Under the pieces are notes generated by a model. The model was not told the DNA's origin and did not search any database. It saw only the letters and a program-made list of their open reading frames with translations. 64,000 bases of DNA, taken from Halalkalicoccus sp. NIPERK01. Lineage in GTDB: Archaea; Halobacteriota; Halobacteria; Halobacteriales; Halalkalicoccaceae. Each line of letters begins with the position of its first letter. The stretch's first letter is position 1. The position numbers were made by a program, and so were the translations under genes. Positions 59,846-64,000 of the stretch are shown one piece after another. The stretch covers positions 200,081 through 264,080 of the forward strand of contig NZ_JASVVV010000004.1 of the NCBI RefSeq assembly GCF_030287405.1. Reading direction: 5' to 3'.

Positions 59846-60349
59846 CTACTGGAGTTCGAGCTTCCGGACGAACGGCAACTCGCGCAGTTCGTTGAGCACG
59901 TCGCCCGGGATCGGCTCGTCGGTGACGATGTAGAGGCGGGGCTCGTCGGTGAACTCCGGGTCCTCGCTCACCGTCTGGCGGATCGAGATGCCGTTTTCTG
60001 CAAGCAAACCAGTAACGGAGGCGACGATTCCCTTCTGACCCGCGTCTCGCACCGCGATCGTCAGCGTCGAGAGGTCGATGACGGGTGCGAGGTCCATCAG
60101 GCTGGGGATCTGGGAGATGTTCTGGAAGACGAGTCTGAGTTCCTCGTCCGCGAGGATCGCGCTCGTCGTCGAGTCGACGACCCGACGGTCCACGCCGATC
60201 TCGCGGGCGACCTGCGTGTTGGGGATCTCGATGGTCCCAGAAACGACCCGGCCCTCGTCGTTGACCGAGAAGCCCCGTTCGAGCAGCAGTCGTATTACTG
60301 CTTGCTGGCTTGGCGAGCCCTCGAACTTGGCCATGATCTCGTCGAACAT
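59846..60349 (-). CDS. ACT-domain regulatory protein (COG2061-like)
   Basis: 167 residues. The N-terminal half is helix-turn-helix-like (SPSQQAVIRLLLERGFSVND...NTQVAREIGVDRRVVDSTTSAIL). The C-terminal half is an ACT domain (DLSTLTIAVRDAGQKGIVASVTGLLAENGISIRQTVSEDPEF). In archaea this family is annotated as an amino-acid-binding regulator, sometimes of homoserine dehydrogenase. Convergent with gdh, and its stop directly abuts the gdh stop. Confidence 0.82.
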   Translation of the reverse strand: MFDEIMAKFEGSPSQQAVIRLLLERGFSVNDEGRVVSGTIEIPNTQVAREIGVDRRVVDSTTSAILADEELRLVFQNISQIPSLMDLAPVIDLSTLTIAVRDAGQKGIVASVTGLLAENGISIRQTVSEDPEFTDEPRLYIVTDEPIPGDVLNELRELPFVRKLELQ

Positions 60350-60434
60350 TGATTGGCCGTTGATACGCGGCGACGGATTTAGTGGTGTGGGTTCCGCCGA
60401 AGAGTTCACCAGCCGCCGGTTCATCCGGGGTCGC

Positions 60435-60995
60435 ATGCAGCGAGAGATCATCTGGGAACGGGCCGACGGCGTCGGAACCGAACACCTACGAGTCGCGTTC
60501 GAGGACGGCGTCCGCGCTGCGGGGGTCGCAGTCGGAGTCGACGACGCCCCGTTCTCGGTCTCGTACCGTATTCGATGCGACGAATCCGAGCGCGTGCGGT
60601 CGATCCGCGTCGAACGGTGCGACGGCACCGATTCCCTCGAACTCGAACACGACGGCGACGGAACGTGGACCGACGGGGACGGCGACCCGATCCCCGAACT
60701 GGCGAGGTGTCTCGACCTTGACGTCGCGGTCACGCCGTTCACCAACACGATTCCGATCCGTCGGCTCGGACTCCCCGGCGGCGAGTCCCGGGACCTACGA
60801 GTCGCCTACGTCGACGCGTCCCGGATGAGCGTCCGGGCAGCCGACCAGCGCTACACCTGTCTGAGCGAACTGGATGCCGACGGTGGGCGGTTCCGGTACG
60901 AGAACACGGCGAGCGGCTTTACTGCAGAGATTCCGGTCGACGCCGACGGCGTCGTCCGCGACTATCCAGGGCTGTTCCGTCGGGCGTTCCCGTAG
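60435..60995 (+). CDS. Putative glycolipid-binding (DUF1089-like) protein
   Basis: 186 residues. REIIWERADGVGTEHLRVAFEDGVRAAGVAVGVDDAPFSVSYRIRCDESERVRSIRV and the second half YTCLSELDADGGRFRYENTASGFTAEIPVDADGVVRDYPGLFRRAFP match the family named putative glycolipid-binding, with a beta-rich barrel. The biochemical role is not settled. The stop directly abuts the convergent hisB stop. Confidence 0.8.
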   Translation: MQREIIWERADGVGTEHLRVAFEDGVRAAGVAVGVDDAPFSVSYRIRCDESERVRSIRVERCDGTDSLELEHDGDGTWTDGDGDPIPELARCLDLDVAVTPFTNTIPIRRLGLPGGESRDLRVAYVDASRMSVRAADQRYTCLSELDADGGRFRYENTASGFTAEIPVDADGVVRDYPGLFRRAFP

Positions 60996-61583
60996 CTACA
61001 GCCGGCCCTTCGTGCTCGGGGTCCCGCCCCGTCGCTCGTCGATCCGGGTCGCGTCGTCGAGCGCGCGGGCGAGGCACTTGAACAGCGCCTCGATCTCGTG
61101 GTGGGCGTTCTCGCCCTCGACTTCCAGGTGGAGCGTCAAACCGGCGTTCATCGCGAGCGATTCCGCGAAGTGTCGGGCCATGTCGCTCGTGAACTCGCCG
61201 ACCGAGTCCTGGGAGAACTCCCCGTCGAAGTAAAAGCGGGGCCGCCCGCTGATGTCTACTACTACGGAGGCGACGGCCTCATCCAGCGGCACCCGGCGGT
61301 CGGCGTAGCGGACCATCCCGGCCTTGTCGCCGACGGCCTCGCCGAGGGTTTCGCCGAGGACGATCGCCACGTCCTCGACGGTGTGGTGGTCGTCGATCTC
61401 GAGATCGCCGTCGCACTGGAGGGTGAGGTCGAAGAGGCCGTGGGTCGCGAAGGCCGTGAGCATGTGGTCGAAGAAGCCGATCCCCGTCTCTACCTCCGCG
61501 TCGCCGCTGCCGTCGAGATCCAGCGCACACTCGATCTCGGTCTCGGCGGTCTCTCTCGTGATCTCCGCCGTCCGGTCGGTCAT
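60996..61583 (-). CDS. hisB: Imidazoleglycerol-phosphate dehydratase
   Basis: 195 residues. The duplicated metal motifs are intact: [47 protein letters not shown] and [18 protein letters not shown]. It carries out the sixth step of histidine synthesis. It is monofunctional, without the phosphatase domain. No other his gene in the window. Confidence 0.95.
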   Translation of the reverse strand: MTDRTAEITRETAETEIECALDLDGSGDAEVETGIGFFDHMLTAFATHGLFDLTLQCDGDLEIDDHHTVEDVAIVLGETLGEAVGDKAGMVRYADRRVPLDEAVASVVVDISGRPRFYFDGEFSQDSVGEFTSDMARHFAESLAMNAGLTLHLEVEGENAHHEIEALFKCLARALDDATRIDERRGGTPSTKGRL

Positions 61584-61621
61584 GGCCGACCGAACACGCC
61601 GGGGACACATGGCGATTGCGC

Positions 61622-62510
61622 TTACCCGGTGAGTCCGGCCTCACACAGCGCCTGGTAGGTCACGCGGATCGTCGGCGGGCTCACGTCCGCGACGTCAGCG
61701 GTCTGCTTCTGTGTGATTCCCGCGTCGCGTTCCTTCGCGGCGGCGTACAGGCAGGCCGCGGCGACGCCCGCCGGGTTGTGCCCGCCGATCAACGCCCGCT
61801 CGACGGCCGCATCGAGCAGCTCTCCGGCCCGTCTCCGGATCGGTCTCGGAAGGTCGAGCGCGCTCGCAAACCGCGGGAGATAGTCCGCCGGCACGGTCGG
61901 CCCGATCGGCAGGCCGAGTTCCCGAACGAGCGCCTTGTACGCGCGCTTCAACTCGGCCCGCGTGGCCCGCGAGACCGACAGGATCTCGGCGCGCGTCTGC
62001 GTGATTCCGAGCGCTCGACAGGCCGCGTACACCGTCGCGGCGGTGAACCCCTCCAGCGAGCGTCCGCGAACGATGTCCTCGTTCTGGGCGGCGCGAAAGA
62101 GCGAACACGCCTGTTTTTCGGCCGATTCGGGCAGCCCCAACGCGCCGACGATTCGGCGGATCTGCATGAACACGTCGCGCTGGTTGGTCTCGGCCTTGGT
62201 TCGACACTGCATCCGCTTGTGCTGGGTACGGAGCCGCGCGTACAGCCGTCGTTTCCGACCCGTCAACCGGTTTGCGTCCCCCGTAGCCGATCTCCGTCGA
62301 GAGCCCGTAGTCGTGACGCGATCGCGAGAGCGGCGCGCCCGTCCGGCGTCGATCCGTTTCGCCGTCCTCGAACGAGCGCCACTCGGGGCCGGGGTCGATT
62401 CGGTCCTCCCTGACGACCAACCCGCACTCGGTGCAGGTCGTCTCTATGTCGTGCGTCGTGAGGGGGCCGCTACATTCGGGACAGATGGTGGGTGTTTCTG
62501 CAGCCATCAT
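61622..62510 (-). pseudogene. tfb: Transcription initiation factor TFB, frameshifted
   Basis: The N-terminal zinc ribbon (CPECSG...CTECGLVV) and B-finger region (RSRHDYGLSTEIGYG) are in one frame, down to about 62283. The rest, LTGRKRRLYARLRTQHKRMQ and both cyclin repeats to EAGLTG, is in the next frame. The switch coincides with a run of five C (62278-62282 on the plus strand). With four, the protein reads GYGDANRLTGRKRR, as in intact TFBs. The total length (889) is one base more than a multiple of three. Either a real mutation, phase-variable slippage, or an assembly error. AT-rich promoter upstream. Confidence 0.85.
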
Positions 62511-62565
62511 CGTGTAATATAGTTAACTCATATTTAAAACTATACTTTACTGATAGTTTAAAACC
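62511..62565. promoter_or_regulatory. AT-rich promoter of tfb with overlapping inverted repeats
   Basis: Minus-strand TATA region TTTTAAAT at about 62532-62539, 22-32 bases before the start. TATAGTT (62518-62524) is the inverse of AACTATA (62538-62544), and AAACTAT (62537-62543) is the inverse of ATAGTTT (62553-62559). The TATA box thus sits between palindromic half-sites, as for a regulated promoter. Confidence 0.55.
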
Positions 62566-62683
62566 CGGGCGGCCGCGAGTGCTCGTGGCGTCCCGTCGGG
62601 AACTTCCACGGGATTCGGCGTATTCGTGATGTAGCCGGACTACGGCGGTCGTTCGCGGAACGAATTTCGACGATATAATCCGG

Positions 62684-63109
62684 CTACGCCTGATTGTTCG
62701 CCGAGATTCTCTCGGCAATATCGTCCAGTTCGTCGTCAGCGAGGTCGGGTGGCGAACCCGCAATGGCGTGGATCGGGTTGCCGCCGTCGTCCTCGAACCG
62801 GGGGATGATGTGGCCGTGGACGTGCGGGACCTCCTGGCCCGCGGCCTCGCCGTTGTTGAACGCGACGTTCGAGGCGGGGGCATCGACCGCGTCCTCGACG
62901 GCGGGGATCAGTCGGTGGAGCGTATCGTAGAGGTCGCTCGCGAGGCCCTCGGGCAGGTCGTTCAGGCGCTCGTACTCCTCTTTGGGGATCACGAGGGTGT
63001 GGCCCGGCGCGAGCGGGTTGGCGTCGAGAAACGCCATCGTCGTCTCGTCCTCGTAGACGGTGCGGGCCGGGATCTCACCCTCGACGATCCGGCTGAAGAT
63101 GCTTGCCAT
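62684..63109 (-). CDS. HIT-family hydrolase
   Basis: 141 residues. The histidine triad HVHGHI with preceding FNNGEAAGQEVP, and the N-terminal FSRIVEGEIPARTVYEDETTMAFLDANPLAPGHTLVIPKEEY, define a Hint-like nucleotide hydrolase. It removes AMP from nucleotidyl substrates such as AMP-lysine or dinucleoside polyphosphates. Confidence 0.92.
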   Translation of the reverse strand: MASIFSRIVEGEIPARTVYEDETTMAFLDANPLAPGHTLVIPKEEYERLNDLPEGLASDLYDTLHRLIPAVEDAVDAPASNVAFNNGEAAGQEVPHVHGHIIPRFEDDGGNPIHAIAGSPPDLADDELDDIAERISANNQA

Positions 63110-63141
63110 GGTTCGGTGTGCGGTGGCTCGGAGTAAGAAAG

Positions 63142-63819
63142 TTACCCGCCCGCACACAGCGCGTCGAGTTCCCGCTTCAGTTCCTCCCGGTACTCCTCGG
63201 GCTCGTAGCCAAGGCGCGCGATCCAGATGTTCTGATAGGACGGGTGAAGCACGGGAAGCAGGGGCGTCGCGAGCGCCTCGCAGTCGATCGGCGTCAGGAC
63301 GTGGTCGGTAAAGCCCTCCAAACTACGGTCGTCGAGCGCGAGCAGCGTCTCGGTGGCGTGCTTTCCGGTGGGGACGATCGCGCTCGGTTGGATCTGCTCG
63401 ACCTCGGTCACGAGGTGGGTCCGGCAGTTCGTCAGTTCCTCGTCCGTTGGCTCCCGGTTGGAACCCTCGCCACCGTCGGAGTCCGGCTCCGACGAGCTCC
63501 CACTCGCTTCGCTCGCGGGAACATCCGGAGGAAAGCACTTCACCGCGTTCGTGTAGTAGGCGTCGTGGTAGCCGACGGATTCCATCAGGTCGCGGATCAC
63601 CCGCCCAGAGTGGCGGGCGGTGTAGGCCATCCCGGTCCAGTTGCCGCCTTTCCACCGGTCGGCCTCGGGCGTCCCCGCGCCGGGGGCCTCGCCGACGACG
63701 ATCACCGAGGAATCGAGCGGGCCGGTCCCCCACGAGATGCACTCGCGGCTCTCGGCGAGGTGGGGACACCGGGTGCAGTTCGGTTCGAGGACGTTCCGGG
63801 TTTCGGGGTACTCGGGCAC
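63142..63819 (-). CDS. Family-4 (Fe-S) uracil-DNA glycosylase
   Basis: 225 residues from the GTG at 63819. Cluster cysteines are in CTRCPHLAESREC and KCF...NCRTHL. The active-site loop is GEAPGAGTPEADRWKGGNWTG, and the second motif is LHPSYQ. It removes uracil from DNA. Between CFPPD and GEGSNREPTDEEL, residues VPASEASGSSSEPDSDG appear to be extra relative to homologues and coincide with a palindromic sequence at 63475-63493. Frame extension upstream of the GTG is not family-like. Confidence 0.88.
   Translation of the reverse strand: MPEYPETRNVLEPNCTRCPHLAESRECISWGTGPLDSSVIVVGEAPGAGTPEADRWKGGNWTGMAYTARHSGRVIRDLMESVGYHDAYYTNAVKCFPPDVPASEASGSSSEPDSDGGEGSNREPTDEELTNCRTHLVTEVEQIQPSAIVPTGKHATETLLALDDRSLEGFTDHVLTPIDCEALATPLLPVLHPSYQNIWIARLGYEPEEYREELKRELDALCAGG
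63475..63520. repeat. Palindromic sequence inside the uracil-DNA glycosylase gene
   Basis: GTCGGAG (63475-63481) pairs with CTCCGAC (63487-63493), followed by the ACTCGCTTCGCTCGCGG tract at 63502-63518. On the minus strand, CTCGTCGGA....TCCGACGGTGGCG resembles the Amt-linker element. Confidence 0.5.
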
Positions 63820-63888
63820 GGTAGATCCGAGGGATTCGGCGGCCAAAGCCGTGTCGAGACGGACCGAGGTGCGATGGCCAGCGCGAGT

Positions 63889-63972
63889 GTGGCTGCCACT
63901 TTCGGCAGCCACGCGAGCGGGACGGGGAAAGGCAGGCGTCCTGAGCGAGCAGTTCGGATTCGAACTGCTCGC
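63889..63972. repeat. Two strong hairpins upstream of the glycosylase gene
   Basis: GTGGCTGCC/GGCAGCCAC (63889-63897, 63904-63912) and a perfect 12-base stem GCGAGCAGTTCG/CGAACTGCTCGC (63945-63956, 63961-63972, loop GATT). The region 63820-64000 holds no gene I can support. Confidence 0.6.
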
Positions 63973-64000
63973 AAGCGGGCCTGGCGGTCCTCGGAAATCT

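Noticed and set aside
63702-63974. 90-codon minus-strand frame over the glycosylase start
   Set aside because: Runs through the hairpins and in the wrong frame relative to the glycosylase.
1-64000. CRISPR array or cas operon suggested by the Cas4-like gene
   Set aside because: No regularly spaced repeats and no other cas gene were found.

Overview
The window is a haloarchaeal chromosome segment. The evidence is high GC, very acidic proteins, TATA-type promoters about 25-32 bases upstream of many start codons, archaeal DNA polymerase D, TFB, BioY/ECF and bacterio-opsin-activator regulators. Gene density is high and most genes are housekeeping. No rRNA, tRNA, CRISPR array or complete insertion sequence was recognised.

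Layout. 1-4.8 kb: the N-terminal part of a Hef helicase, a dolichol-kinase-like protein, glyS, a four-CBS protein, a small haloarchaeal protein and a PPC-domain protein. 4.8-9.8 kb: polC (DP2), interrupted by a 491-residue intein with a LAGLIDADG endonuclease. 9.75-10.55 kb: an AT-rich 807-base insertion bounded by two copies of the polC 3' end, carrying one membrane-anchored hypothetical gene. 10.6-18 kb: P450, rubredoxin-like, panE, NifU-like, a Bat-type regulator, a RecJ/GAN-like DHH nuclease and an S66 peptidase. 18-32 kb: tetrapyrrole genes (hemD, cobA, hemC, hemL, hemB), a tungstate/molybdate ABC operon with a ModE-like regulator, an Amt-PII fusion, an FNT channel, a LOG-like protein and a universal stress protein. 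32.7-37 kb: a membrane iron-sulfur reductase and the bioY-ecfA-ecfT biotin importer. 37-51.8 kb: cmi4-like, a Cas4-like protein, Sua5, redox proteins, a CorC-type protein, a phosphate transporter, CstA, ArsA, CatE-like, CobW, upp. 52-64 kb: an S9 peptidase, YigZ, USP, a 912-residue Bat regulator, gdh, an ACT protein, hisB, a frameshifted tfb, HIT and a family-4 uracil-DNA glycosylase.

The most unusual signal is a group of short multi-hairpin palindromic elements that sit inside or against coding sequence. One has inserted at the 3' end of hemB, is flanked by a perfect 10-base direct repeat, and has displaced the ancestral C-terminus, which is still readable downstream. A second adds about 35 residues inside HemB just after its zinc loop. 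Related hairpin sequence lies in the Amt-PII linker, at the 3' end of cstA and inside the uracil-DNA glycosylase gene. The stems mostly have 3-base loops, and three of the sites share flanking sequence, which points to a dispersed palindromic family tolerated in reading frames. The second notable signal is the tiny element integrated at the polC 3' end. Apparent frameshifts in a TFB gene and in a small membrane-protein gene, a Cas4-like protein without its nuclease residues and a Cys-less peroxiredoxin-like protein are further points of interest.
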